This document shows, piece by piece, positions 11,373-23,008 of a stretch of 64,000 nucleotides of DNA. The stretch's first letter is position 1, and each line of letters starts with the position of its first letter. This DNA comes from Craspedostauros australis (lineage: Eukaryota > Bacillariophyta > Bacillariophyceae > Mastogloiales > Achnanthaceae). The stretch is taken from contig JAMXDE010000024.1 in assembly GCA_026770025.1 (NCBI GenBank), positions 248,001-312,000 on the forward strand, written 5' to 3'. Under the pieces are notes generated by a model. It had not been told where the DNA came from and made no database searches. It saw only the letters and a program-made list of their open reading frames with translations. Both the position numbers and the translations under genes were made by a program.

Positions 11373-13381
11373 TTACACTTGCGCCTGATACCAAAAGCCT
11401 CTCCAGGCTCGAACTGTCTGCGCTTCCCTCTTGCTGGGGCTACGGAGATCTTGCATGTCTCTCGCATCGCAGTCGTCTTCACCCTTGATCCTATCCGCAT
11501 TTTCATCCATGTCTGTGGCCGCTTTTGTGGCCGATGCCATCGTCCGCTCATCGTCGAAACATGTGATGGTTTCGTTGGCAACCGATCGCAGAGCAACGGC
11601 GATGGATGAGACCTTGGCGGATGTTCGTTCCAAGTACGCCGCCAACGGTGATGCATGGGATCTGGAGATGTCAGCGGTTGATTGGATCGGTCTGTCTTTC
11701 TTCGCTCGCTTCGGAGTCGCACTCTCGATAAGGCTGTTTGCGGGACCGCTTGCAGGCTTCGTTTGTTCCTGTCCTGCAATGACATCGTGAGCGCCATCGC
11801 TCTTTCTGTCGCCATGGCGTTCCGCAGTCGCTGCCTTCTCCTTCTTCGGTTCCTTTCGCGTCTTGCTGCACTTCTTTTTCTTCTTCTTCTCCACTTGCTT
11901 CACAACAGCAGCAGCAGCAGTCTGGCTGTCACATGGAATCCTGTGTTGTGTCCCATGGTTGGAACCGACTGCCGCCTGACACACAGTCGGGTTGTCCCTC
12001 AGGAGCTGAAAGGTGATCCCCACTTTGTGGACTGCGGTGGACAGAGCCTCGGTCCATTGCGCCGGCGTCGTCTTCTGATGCTGAATCATGGTCTGGCGCC
12101 CATGCTGATTGCACTCGATCCAAAACTCGACCTGCGCACGGCACTTGTGGTGCAAGTTGAGGTTCAATTTCTGCAGGCTGGTATTGCTGTGCTCCAGGAT
12201 ATCCAAAAGTCCATCTGCCTCCACGACGCGGCACGAATTGTGACATTCCAAGGTGCGCAGCGTTGCAGTGTTGCTGTTCGATTTCAACAGCTCGATCGCT
12301 GCGCGGGTTCCGACAAGGGTTTGGGCATTGTCATTGAGAACGAGCTCTTCCAGCTTGCTGTCATCGCGCTGCAGTTGCGAGAGAGTCTCGAAATGCTCAT
12401 CGTTGAGTTCCAAGTGACACAGCGACAGCCTCCGCAACTTTTGGAACGGCAGCAGTTTGAGCGCTTCCACAGAGACCATGCTGCTGCGCACGCGACCATG
12501 GTACTGGTGACACTTCAAGTCGAACGTCCGGATGTTGGGCAGCGAGGCCACGGCGGCAACGAGCGGATCCAGCAGCGCGCCATCGCGAGACGAAGATCGC
12601 GCCGCCGCCGACCTGCCACGTCGATGGCACGGATCGCGGCAGTGCACGACAAAGTTGCGAATGCGCACCGACTCCAACGCCGGCAGCGATTGGATCGATT
12701 GGGCCAGCGCCTTGACATCGAGCGTCTGTTCGATGATGAAGTTGCCATCGAGGCACAGCTCCGTCAGCAGGTTCTGCCTCTGCGGTACCAGCTTCAGCAC
12801 CTGCTTGAAGTGCTTTTGCGTCGGTGATTGGTATCCGGGCGAATCGAAGACTTTCTTGGACAGCGTGAGAGACTTGAGGCGCGGCGGCGACGGCGATCGC
12901 GATGCTGAGTCTTTGTCCGTCTTGAGCTTGCGGCGTCGTCGTCGTCGTCGTCGCCGAGTGACAAGCTGTGCGCTCGTGTTGGTTGTACTGGGACTGCCAC
13001 TCGCAACAGCATCAACATCACCGTCCGTGCATCGAGCGCTAGTTCTCCTCCGACTCCTCAGTGCTCCGGCTGACGATGATCGACGAGCGCCCTTGGTTCT
13101 ACTCGTATTATTGTTGCCTGTGCTGCAATCGCCTTCGCTTGCGTTCGTGGTGCCGCTGCGCCGCCTGCGACCAGCAGAAGCGCTTCGCGATCTCGCGTTG
13201 GCCTTCGCACCTGCGTCAGAAAGAGACAGGTGCGCGAAGATGTCGGCATGATCCATCATCTCGTCCAAGTGAAGGTGCGTAACCGCCTTGGGAGATGCCA
13301 GCGGCGATGGCGAGAATGGTGGCGGTGGTGGCAACGACAGTGAGTTGTGGCAGGGGCTCTTGGTCGTCTCCTTTCTTTGTC

Positions 13382-13427
<46 letters not shown>

Positions 13428-13568
13428 TTCTTGCTGCTGCTGTCGATGATGCGTTGTTGGTTGTTTGTGGTGGTTTCGTTGCGCGCCTCTGCCATGGTGC
13501 CGCCGCTGTTCCTTGGTCGCTATCTCATGATGCTCACCAGCACACGCCGCCTCAACATGCGAAGCCAT
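11373..13568 (-). CDS. Leucine-rich-repeat protein with polyQ and basic N-terminus
   Basis: 731 aa, single exon. Residues about 1-60 are His/Gln-rich and end in an interrupted polyglutamine run coded by a GTTGCT-type hexamer repeat. Residues about 60-230 are Ser/Arg-rich with several basic clusters including a nine-Arg run, which could serve nuclear localisation. Residues about 250-480 carry irregular leucine-rich repeats: LLTELCLDGNFI, LPALESVRIRNFVV, LPNIRTFDLKCHQ, LRRLSLCHLELND, LEELVLNDN, LRTLECHN, LQKLNLNLHHK, spaced as in RNI-like LRR proteins. The C-terminal third is charged and Lys-rich, without a recognisable domain. No signal peptide or membrane segment. Likely an intracellular protein-binding scaffold; the partner is unknown. 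Confidence 0.65.
13381..13436. repeat. Gln-coding hexamer microsatellite
   Basis: About nine tandem TTGCTG units inside the N-terminal region of the LRR gene; on the coding strand they are CAGCAA codons for glutamine. Confidence 0.9.
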
Positions 13569-14066
13569 GGCTCACTTTGAAAACCCGTTGGCTGCGTTGT
13601 GTTGCGGTACTGGTTCTGTCAACGACACGATCGCAAACATCGCTCGGCGTTGTCTCGTTTCGGTGGCTTTTGTGCGAGTGGCGATTTGGTGTGGGCTGTT
13701 GTTGTCGTGACCGGTCAGCGCAAGTGCCCACAAGATTGATTTTGTGTGTGTTCAGATTGGTTGTCCAGTTTGTTTGAACACGATGCGATGAGACGAGATT
13801 GTGAGCACAACGCATGTTGTTGCAGTTGCTGCTTCTGCTTCTGCTCCCCATTCTCATTCGTTTTGTGAACAATGGAACTAGCGATGTTGGCATCTGCTCA
13901 GCGGCTTCCAGTTGATGTTACACGAACGTCGCAGACGCGCATCCAACAAACAAACGAGTTTACCGTTGTGGTCGACTGATCTCCTCTTTCTTCGCTCTCT
14001 TCGTGAGCTTTTCACTTTTTGAACCTTGCGCGCGCGCAGTTTCGAACTAAGACACGTTTGAACCAA

Positions 14067-14671
14067 TCAAATTGGTGCGTGACTGAAAATAGACAAACAT
14101 ATAACGCCATCGCAGAAGCGCTTTCGCTGTTTCCGATAAGTGGAATTCTCTGCCCACCAGTCACGGACAAACAATTGACAAAATATGCTCACAAAATTGA
14201 GCAGAAGTCGCGGTTCCGTCTGCGGTTTGATTGCTCCACATCTCTCACCATGCTTCAGGAATGCACAGCAATCCCAACAAGAACGAAAGCATGGCATAGT
14301 AAGCGGCCACGTTGAGCAACAAGCAGCAAATGGACACGAACTTGAGACGAGCACCGCAGCTCTTCCCGCAAGACGTTTGGAGTTCCCTTCTTTCTCGTTT
14401 TGCTTCCGGAATGATTCTGAATTGCTCCCGGAATTGGTTCTGGACCGCTTGCCTGCATTTGATGCCAATGGTGGCTCCAATCGTCTACATTTCCCGGTCT
14501 TGCGGTGTGCTGGTCTCTCAAGTCCCGCTGTCTCCATCATGCGCAGGGGGAATCCTTTGCTCCTCTCTTTGTCTATCGTCACTTTTCGTCAATTACTGAT
14601 CGCGTGCACCTCATTCGTCCTTTCGTTGATACGTTCGTTGATCCATTCAATGGTTTGGCCTGAACATTCAT
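14067..14671 (-). CDS. Probable small membrane protein, spliced (three-exon model)
   Basis: The core is an exon at 14484-14249: AG acceptor at 14485, open for 78 codons, donor GTGAGA at 14248. It encodes a basic amphipathic stretch (AVQNQFREQFRIIPEAKRER), then CGKSCG, then a clear membrane segment containing FVSICCLLLNVAAYYAMLSF and a short tail. A downstream acceptor TTTTCAG at 14083 gives a final exon 14082-14067 ending HAPI and stop. An upstream ATG at 14671 with 13 codons and a GTATC donor at 14632 joins in phase 0, giving 96 aa in total; this first exon is the weakest part. The model is missed by simple ORF calling because the core exon has no early Met. I do not recognise the family. 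Confidence 0.35.
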
Positions 14672-14897
14672 GGTGTATTGGTCAAGACAACTTTGAGGCG
14701 TCATGAATGCAGCAGTCAGAAGAAGGCGAGCTGCTGAAGTTGAAACGGTCCTCAATGAGGTGATGGTATGTACGGAGGTGCATGCGGATTCATACGACTC
14801 TCTGGAGAGAGAGGTGATCTGCGAGAAAAGGAAGCCAACAGTTCAACACAACATTATAGTATGTTTATTACCTAAGTTGGACAAACACGGCCAGTTT

Positions 14898-14970
14898 GGG
14901 CGCTTAGCTCAGTTGGCAGAGCGTCCGCTTTGCATGCGGAAGGTCGCCGGTTCGATTCCGGCAGTGTCCA
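14898..14970 (+). tRNA. tRNA-Ala (anticodon UGC)
   Basis: 73 nt, intronless cloverleaf. Acceptor stem GGGCGCT/AGTGTCC with discriminator A at 14970; D arm GCTC/GAGC; anticodon stem TCCGC/GCGGA around loop TTTGCAT with anticodon TGC at 14931-14933; T arm GCCGG/CCGGC with loop TTCGATT. Pair 3:70 is G-U, the identity element of alanine tRNAs. Internal A box (TAGCTCAGTTGG, 14906-14917) and B box (GGTTCGATTCC, 14949-14959) are intact. CCA is not encoded, as expected for a nuclear gene. Confidence 0.97.
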
Positions 14971-15011
14971 CTACTCACGACGGGTTTGTGACGAACATCT
15001 ACCCACGTTTC

Positions 15012-15015
15012 TTTT
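15012..15015 (+). terminator. Possible RNA polymerase III terminator
   Basis: First run of four T after the tRNA-Ala gene, 42 bp past its 3' end and preceded by TTTC. The distance is somewhat long but no earlier T4 exists. Confidence 0.4.
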
Positions 15016-15361
15016 ATTGCTCGGCACTGAACTTGTGCGAAGCGCAATGCATGCTCTTGATGTTGACACCGTGTGTCGGTGGGATACGGTCCAGGAGACA
15101 GAGAGCACTCATTTTGCCTCGATTCTTCCCTATCAGTTTGGTTTGCCGTCAAGCGAAGCTATGTTCCACTCCACTTGAGGATGAATTCTACGAACCGTCC
15201 TGAATGCACAATTAGAAATTGGACTGACCTCTTTTCGATTATAATAACATATTTGTACCATTGTGATGCGCACTGAATCGGCCCAGCGCTTCGCGACTGA
15301 TGTCATCCCCCTTCGTGGCCTTCCCTCGAACTCATCGATATCTTCGATCGCGTGTTGCTCG

Positions 15362-17249
15362 TCACTTGACTATCCCGGCGTGATCGATAGTCTTGTGGTT
15401 GCTCCTGGGAATAGGCTCAGTTCTGGCAGGCGGCTGTCTGCTTGTTCCATTCACTTGCACCCCTTCATTGCGCCCTGATCTCGTCGTGCCACCTTCATTT
15501 GCATCTGCATCTTCACCATCTGCTGCTATCGTCGGGTCCGTCTCAGTTGGTGCCGTTCCCGTCTCAACCTCTTGTTGTGAATTCTGAGTGCAGGCTCTGT
15601 TCCCATCCGCACTTGTATCGGTAATGAACGGTTTGCGATCGCGACTGTCGCTCGATCTTGGCCTGGTCAACGCAGACTGCTGATTTCTTTCGAACTCCAG
15701 AAAGATGCTGTTCAATGACTGCCTTGAAAAAGTCATCCTCGATGAATCCACTGCGTTGATCGTCCAGTACAGAACTTGAAGTGGGTTGAGCACTGGGGCA
15801 TCGGTCTCCAGACCGCCTCTCTCTTCTTCATCGGTCATATGCGATTGGGGATGCGCCGGCACGGAAGAGCTCCCGTTGTTCTGAGCGTTGGCATTATCTG
15901 CATCGGTATTAATGGCGCTGTCCCCATCAATGTCATTGGATTGCGTCCTGACGTGCGTCGACCGTCGCTCCACAACGATTTGTCTTAACCTCAGCGTTGC
16001 TGCTCTCCTCGTCTTTTGATACTTGGGCCAAACGAAGACGCCAAAGTTGAAGAAGCCCTGTGCGGGGTAGAATACAGCTAAGAGCAATAGGATCGTAAAG
16101 ATTCCTGGATGCCCAAGACTATCTTGCATATCTGTCGCCCATTCCACGGCTACGAACGCGAATGTCCATCCGAATGTGTTGACGTAGACTCTGAGAAGAC
16201 AATGGATGGCGGCGAGTCGACAGCGACAAGAGCGAGACGGCGGGCGGGTAAAGGAAGGAAGAAAGTGGAACAAACGCAGAAGAGAGGTTCGGAGGAAGAT
16301 GACGTGAGCCATTGCACAGTATCCATGTTCTACGCTCAGTACAATACACTCCAGTGCAACGCAGCACGGGACAACAGGAAACTTACATGCCGTACATGAC
16401 GCACTGCCGTGCGACCTGTTTCAATCGCTCCTCTTGTTGAGACGGTATCTCAGATTTCCGTCGAGAGCTGCGAGGACGGCTCGGTGTGTCGTCACCCACG
16501 GTCGATGGAGATGACGAGACAACATATCGTTCATTCGCAGAGTAGGTGGAGTAGACTGTCCGGTACAGTCCCACAGTGCTGTAAATGCCAATGTTGCCAA
16601 GGACTGTTAGAATCCCTGCAGCGCCGACGGCCAAATCACTGAAGTCAACCGCCGCCGGTGTGCATTCCAGAACTGTGGTGACAGCAGAGGTGCCGTTGAT
16701 GGCAACATCGAGATCGTCGACCGGCACGATCACTTCTTCGCAGACCTCGGCGTAGGTTCCCATCAGACACAGCCCCGACATGTAATTGAGCGCGTACTTG
16801 TCCTGGATCAGCGCAACGGTGGGAATCACCGTGCTCATACCGATAGCGAACGCATGAACGAAGGGTTCGATCTTCTCGGCGATCTGTCGGTTCGTCCATT
16901 TGTAACGGATCTGAAGGTAGAAGTTGGTGGCAAGGAATGCGTTGTACACTGACGTGTATACTGAAGCGACGTTGAGAACGAATCCGAAGGCAGTGCACGT
17001 GGTGTCGTTTCCAATTGCGACGGGGCTGATTGTGCGGTCGGCGGGCACTGCGAATAGATGCATTGCGTTGAACAGGCCGAAGACGATGTCCCCTATCGAA
17101 AGCATGATGAGGATGCGATGATAGACCAACGATGTGTCGCGTCTGACCATGATGAGGATGAGCGACGAACCCATCATGGAGAGCACACTGCTTACGGACA
17201 TGGCAGCTGCCTGAGCGATGAACTGGGCATCAGTGCGATCCTGTCCCAT
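15362..17249 (-). CDS. Seven-transmembrane receptor A (two exons)
   Basis: Join of 17249-16387 and 16190-15362, 1,692 nt, 563 aa. Intron of 196 bp, phase 2, GTAAGT...CTCAG; the donor makes a TAA just after YGM in the unspliced frame. Exon 1 codes TM1 (about 12-34), TM2 (43-65), TM3 (84-110), TM4 (127-150), a loop with conserved Cys and an NGT glycosylation site, and TM5 (203-228). Exon 2 codes TM6 and TM7, the latter running into QGFFNFGVFVWPKYQKTRR, then a Ser/Thr- and Asp-rich cytosolic tail of about 200 aa. The GFFNF...F-x-W/R-P motif after TM7 resembles cAMP-receptor-like (class E and related) receptors of protists. Ligand unknown; G-protein coupling is inferred from topology only. It is one of a tandem family with 20930-23008 and 24843-26781. 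Confidence 0.8.
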
Positions 17250-18883
17250 GATGAAGTGTGGACGGTCAGCGATGAAGCCGACTGACCGAAGATTCGCAAA
17301 CCAAGTATTCTATATGGATGCTCGCAGGCCCAATTTCCCACCTACATACAAGTGGGTACAGGTGTGGCAAAGTAAGATTGCTTGTACCAGTGGAGTCTGC
17401 AGGACGTATGGCGTATGACGGATGCTGTCCGCTGTCTGCTGGAGAGGGAAAAATATCACGAGAGGCAGAAAGAGAAAGAGAAGAAAAGAAAAGAGAGATG
17501 AGAATGATGGTGGAGTTGACAAGCGACGACAGGTGGCCTGCTCATCAGGTTCAATACATTTCGAGCATGGACAGTGCGCACTTTCGTAGCACATCGATTT
17601 TGCACACAACCTCTTGATGCAACCTCAGACGACCACAAAGTGTTAGGTCATGTTACACCTGTTGGTCTCTCACCTTGATGGGACAGGCGCTCGGTACGAG
17701 TACGACCCAGTTGCGTACTCCCTGTCAATGCTCCAGAGAGTCTGAAGTCGCACCAACAGAAACGGATGGAAGTACCACCAAGAGAGAGGAAGACAGGAGA
17801 GCGCTGCGGAGGCGCGTCTTGACAAGAGCGTAGCGAGAGCAGGGTTGGACCTGTCAGTCCAGCTTCAATGTTTCTCTCATCAACGGAGGGTCGATCACAA
17901 CAGCTTCAGGCTGGATGCTGACTGTGGTTGGGTTGGCCACTTTGTGTTCTTTTCTTTCTGTCCCCTCTCATGGTCGATGTCCTGTGTTGCTGACCATCCA
18001 CCCTTCCACTCCTGTGGCCATGTTGTGGCGATCCCGCGGTTTGTCAGGTCATGGGACACGATCGCGCTTGTGCAACAAACAAGCGACAGCCTCCTCACGC
18101 TGGGAGCGCGAAGGGCTTAGATTTTGCCGCCAATACCGTGTCCAGGTTCTCCCGTCTGCTGTCGTTCTTGGCGCTGGCGGACTTGACGCCCAACGCACGT
18201 CTGCGAGCTAAGAAGAGAAAAATCACCCCAAGACCAAATCAATCCACAATACAATGGATGACTCCTTCGAATAAAATCTTCAATCACTGATTGAGTCGCG
18301 TTTTGCCTTCGCACAAAAAACGGACGTGGTTTGTCCTCTTCCTCACGACACGAAGCGCCACACAAATCAATCTCCTTCCATCACAACAACTGCCCAAACA
18401 AACACCACTGTGGGTGTTGGATGGCAGATGGCATGTCTCCGAATTCATCTGGAGTGTCCAGAAGTGGTCAGGGCTGTGATGGCGAAAGAGGATTGCATCC
18501 CTTGGTCTGGATCTGCTTCAGCTGGACGGAGGCAAGTGGATAAGGTTCGACGGTCTGTGCTGCGCCGAGGCAAGGCAGATGCGCATGCTGTTCTGCTCTT
18601 GTTCTTGTGCATGAGGATGTCCATGTGGATATGCGTATCTGTGGTTGTGCCCTTCTATCATAACGCACATACGCACGTCCGGGGATGTTCTATGATCTGC
18701 TCGTGAATCTCTTGCATGCAGGTGCCGTGCACCCTGCAACTTGTGGTGTGCGCACAGACAGGCCTGTCAAGCAAAACCAGAGAGTGCCCTGCTTTGCCCA
18801 ATTTCAGTGTGAATGCAGCGATCGATGCTGCATTGCTCTTCTGCTTTCTCTGCTCTCTCACACGTAATTCGTCGTTCTACATG
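17250..18883. other. Intergenic within receptor cluster
   Basis: No supported gene on either strand. Overlapping frames below 130 codons with no domain. A Lys/Glu-coding purine stretch lies near 17455-17510. Confidence 0.5.
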
Positions 18884-19262
18884 GTGATCATTGCTTGACT
18901 CTCCCCACGTAATCGATGATCTGTGCTTGCTGTCAATCGAGGTTGAAGTTCTCGAAGGTAACGGCCTCTCCATTTGATTATGGCAAGTTCGATCTGCTTG
19001 GCGATCTTTTGGTTGCTCCATTTGTGGCAGATACGAAGGTATGATGGAAGTTAGTGGCTCGGAATGCGTTGTATTACGACCTGTGCAGGTATGTACATCG
19101 AAGCTCAGTTGGCGGCAAAACCAAGCGCGTTGCAAGTGGAGTCGTTTCCGTACGCGATGGGGCTGTCCGTCCGGTCGCCCGGAACGAGGAAGAGATGCAC
19201 CGTGCTGGACAGACTCAAGATGATGTCGCCGATCGAAGGCACGACCAGGCTTCTTCGATACA
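18884..19262 (-). pseudogene. Internally deleted 7TM receptor pseudogene
   Basis: From 19262 downward the minus strand matches TM2-TM3 of receptor C (SIGDIILSLSSTVHLFLVPG, then DRTDSPIAYGNDSTCNALGF). A frame change follows at about 19110, after which the DNA still aligns with the TM3-TM4 region of receptor C but is read in another frame. At about 18945 it jumps directly to the last codons of exon 2 (PSRTS...SK...) and to the same 3' flank as receptor B (TGATCATTGCTTGACT on the plus strand). TM1, TM4 onwards, the intron and most of the tail are missing. The DNA is closest to receptor C in TM2-TM3 and close to B at the very end. It is a dead copy from the same tandem expansion. Confidence 0.75.
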
Positions 19263-20929
19263 CCACTGGCAGTGGTGCAAATTCATGCTTGGCCAACGCG
19301 TACCAACACGTACCTGCAACACCTCGCGAGAGTATGGCTGTCAATGTATGGACAGCAATCTCGCATGCTCCTACCATCACTCTGTCATACATAGTCGTAC
19401 ATCACATGGCTCGTATGTGTAAATCGCACGATCTGTGAGTATGTGTGTGTGCATGTGCATGTGCATGTGCATGCAGTGCTCCAGAGACCACACACACCCG
19501 CATCATCACCACTACGTGTCTGGGTGCCAGAGTGCGAGTGGTGGGGAATTCGTGGAGGGTCATATCTCACACTGGCCCCGTGTTGGCGTTTTTTCTGTTG
19601 CTGCGTGATGCGGAACTCGTCCAAAGTGACCATCTTGGGTGATGCGTGGCAGGGAAAGAAGTGGCGAGAGCCCCAATCGGGGAACTCAACCTCCAAGGCG
19701 GCAAGGATTGTTCATCCATTGCAGCAACACGCCGACGAATCGAAAGCACTCCAACATGTCCTGCCTCCAATAAATCTTGTTGGCCTGACATTGTCTGGCA
19801 AAAGCACCGCAACAGGAACAAGACCAAGGACGCCAAGGACCACTTCGACGAGAAAGTCCCTGGTGGATCTTGACGGATGAAAGAGTCCGTCAATCTCGGC
19901 CAATGAAGCACAAGGGAGTGGCGTTCGCGGGTTGCTCTCTCTTTGGTGAGCCATGAATGCATCGCAGTGTGGAAAGGCCCGCAATCACGCGACAGTCAAA
20001 TCGTGGCGCGTCCACCATCCCCGCCGATGACGAGGCATCACACCAGCCAAGGATCATGGCGTCGTCTCCGGAACGATGAGCACAATGTCTCCGGTGTCCA
20101 TCATCGTGTGCCACACCATCACAGCACCGCGCTGATTTCGATCAGCGACAGCCTTGGGCCAACAAAGCATCTCGAAACAATCGCGAATGGCCCACGTGGG
20201 AACTCTGCATGCGTCCTTGGAGTACGATCCAGAGAAGAACGACCTATGATTAAGGTTCACGATCCGCAACGTGGCCACAATTTCGATCGTGTGTTGCATC
20301 ACCAGGGCGAATCGACGAAATCGCCGTGTTTCTTGGAGTAAAAAGCACACCCAAACAGCAACCAAACAACACGAACCAATACTCTCATACATGATGGCCG
20401 GGGCACGGAATCATCGGACCGTCACATACCAAGCACTGCGACTAACAATGGCATGAACCATTGCCGCCAATGCCCGTCCAGGATGGCGACATGCTCCACG
20501 AGCAGAGAGATCAGGGGAAGCAGCGGATGACGACTTCTCGATGACGTGAATCCGTTCACTTTGGTGGCTGGGACAATAGCGGTTCAGATGGTAATTGATG
20601 CACGTTGATTCGGCAACAGTTTTATGGTTGGGATAGCGAAAGCAGATGCGGAGCTACTGCAGCTGGCCGCAGCTTCGTCACCGTGATCCGATGGCACACA
20701 TTTCCTCAGAGCGCACGTGGATTTGGATGTGGGCGTGCTTTTCTGCCCGCATGAAACAACATATGTTCTTTGGAGGGGCACCTGTGGATACTTTGCATCT
20801 GTAGAGATATAGTGCTATGCCTGCGAACAGACAGCAGTGCAGAGCACGACGCTCTACTGTGTCCAATCTCAGTACGAATGTGCACATCAGTGCTATAAAT
20901 CCTCTACGCCAATGTACCCTAAATACTGA
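19263..20929. other. Intergenic, with weak minus-strand coding-like stretch
   Basis: A 112-codon minus-strand frame (20392-20054) contains a hydrophobic start and FEMLCWPKAVADRNQRGAVM, ending ETTP and stop. It has no recognised family and no convincing splice partners, though other minus frames at 19984-19712 carry a membrane-like segment (FLVEVVLGVLGLVPVAVLLP). This could be a relic of another membrane protein. A TGTGCA hexamer repeat lies at 19447-19474. Confidence 0.3.
19447..19474. repeat. TGTGCA hexamer microsatellite
   Basis: About four and a half tandem TGTGCA units on the plus strand in a non-coding part of the receptor cluster. Confidence 0.85.
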
Positions 20930-23008
20930 TCATTGCTTGACTGCGCCTGTGTGATCGATGATCATGTGCTTGCTCTCAGAAGGAGTTGACGTCCTTGAAG
21001 GGAGCTGCTTCCTCGTTTGGCTTGTTTGCATCCCCTCGTTCAGTTCTGGCCCCAATCCTGTTGTCCCGCCATTGCTCCCACTTCCACTTCCACTTTCACC
21101 TTCGGCTGCTGCCGCTGGATGCCCTCCAACTCGCATGCTGCGTGTCTCGCCATCGTCTTCTGAGTCTTGATCGCTCGTTCCGTTCCCATCGGCAGTTCTA
21201 TCCGCAATCGAAAGTTTGCAATTTCGAGCATTTCTCAATATCTCGGTGGACATACCGGGTCGTTGGCTATTTTCTGACTCCGGGTTGAGGCTGGGGAAGG
21301 ACTTCTGCGAAAAGCTAATTCTCGATGAATCCACTTCGTTGATCGTCCAGTACAGAATCCGGAACGGGTTGAGCATCGGGGCATCGATCTCTCGATTTCC
21401 CAAGCCTCCCTCACCAGGCACATGCGATTGAGATCGCGCTGGTGCGGCGAAGCTTCTGTTGCTCCGAGCGTGCATGCTGTCTGCGTTGATGGTCGTGGTT
21501 CCGTTCAAATCGGTGTCCTCGGAGTGGACCCCAAAGCGTGTCGACCACCTCTCTGATATGATTTGCTGAAGCCTGTGTTCTGCCATCTTCTTCGTCTTTT
21601 GGTACTTGGGCCAGATGAAGACGCCGAAGTTGAAGAAGCCTTGGAGTGGAGAAAACCACGCAAGAAGCAACAGCAACGCAAAGATCCCTGGATGCCCAAG
21701 TCTGTCTAGCATGTCTGTTGCAAGTTCCACAACTCCCAGAGCGAATAACCACATGAATGTGTTGGCGTACACACTGGATGCAAATGAATATGGATCGTGC
21801 GATCAGTAGTGGCGGGACCGTGCCACGAAGAAGAAGGGAGCGGGTTGGAAAGGAATGAGTACGGAAGTGGGATTCGGAGAGAGATCGTGAGAGCGTGTGA
21901 GCTGCGGATGTATCGTGCTTTCATTCTTCTCGTCTCTGTTGCTCAACGATGCACTTCGCTACAGTCTTCCAGAAGAATAACGAACTGAACGGGTGTGTAG
22001 ATTGGCCTTCGTTGATGAATACATGTGCGCATGAATGGGTGCGTTTGACTCGATAGAAGGATCGTACATGCTGAAACATGGAACCCAATGCAATCTGGCA
22101 CACCACAATTTAACACACCGCAACACAGGACAACAGGAAACTTACATGCCATACATGACGCACTGCCATGTGACCTGTTTCAATCGCTCCTCTTGTTGAG
22201 GGGACAGCTCCGATTTCCGTCGAGAGCTGCGAGGACGGCTCGGTGTGTCGTTGCCCACGGTCGATGGAGATGACGAGACAACATATCGTTCATTCGCAGA
22301 GTAGGTGGAGTAGACTGTCCGGTACAGTCCCACAGTGCTGTAAATGCCAATGTTGCCAAGGACTGTTAGAATCCCTGCAGCGCCGTAGGCCAAATCACTG
22401 AAGTCAACCGCCGCCGGTGTGCATTCCAGAACTGTGGTGACAGCAGAGGTGCCGTTGATGGCAACATCGAGATCGTCGACCGGCACGATCACTTCTTCGC
22501 AGACCTCGGAGTAGGTTCCCATCAGACACAGCCCCGTCATGTAGTTGAGCGCGTACTTGTCCTGGACCAGCGCGACGGTGGGGATCACCGTGCTCATACC
22601 GATAGCGAACGCATGAACGAATGGCTCGATCTTCTCGGCGATCTGTCGGTTCGTCCATTTGTAACGGATCTGGAGGTAGAAGTTGGTGGCAAGGAACGCG
22701 TTGTACACCGACGTGTATATTGGACCGACGTTGAGGACGAATCCGAAGGCAGTGCACGTGGTGTCGTTTCCAATTGCGATGGGGCTGATTGTGCGGTCGG
22801 CGGGCACTGCGAATAGATGCATTGCGTTGAACAGGCCGAAGACGATGTCCCCTATCGAAAGCATGATGAGGATGCGATGATAGACCAACGATGTGTCGCG
22901 TCTGACCATGATGAGGATGAGTGATGAACCGATGATGGAGAGCACGCTGCTTACGGACATGGCAGCTGCCTGAGCGATGAACTGGGCATCAGTGCGATCT
23001 TGCCCCAT
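20930..23008 (-). CDS. Seven-transmembrane receptor B (two exons)
   Basis: Join of 23008-22146 and 21773-20930, 1,707 nt, 568 aa. Intron of 372 bp, phase 2, GTAAGT...TCCAG. Exon 1 has the same length as in receptor A and differs from it at only about a dozen amino acids (for example SIIGSS for SMMGSS). Exon 2, coding TM6, TM7 and the tail, is much more divergent: the membrane part is roughly 70% alike by eye and the tail less. After TM7 it carries QGFFNFGVFIWPKYQKTKK. The tail keeps the motifs ILYWTINEVDSSRISFS and, near the C-terminus, LNEGMQ and MIIDHTG. Same predicted role as receptor A. The contrast between exons suggests a conversion event. Confidence 0.8.

Noticed and set aside
11682..12827. 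381-codon plus-strand frame
   Set aside because: Antisense to the LRR gene, whose LRR spacing is clear on the other strand.
14703..15203. 166-codon plus-strand frame across the tRNA gene
   Set aside because: It runs through an intact tRNA-Ala gene and has no protein features.
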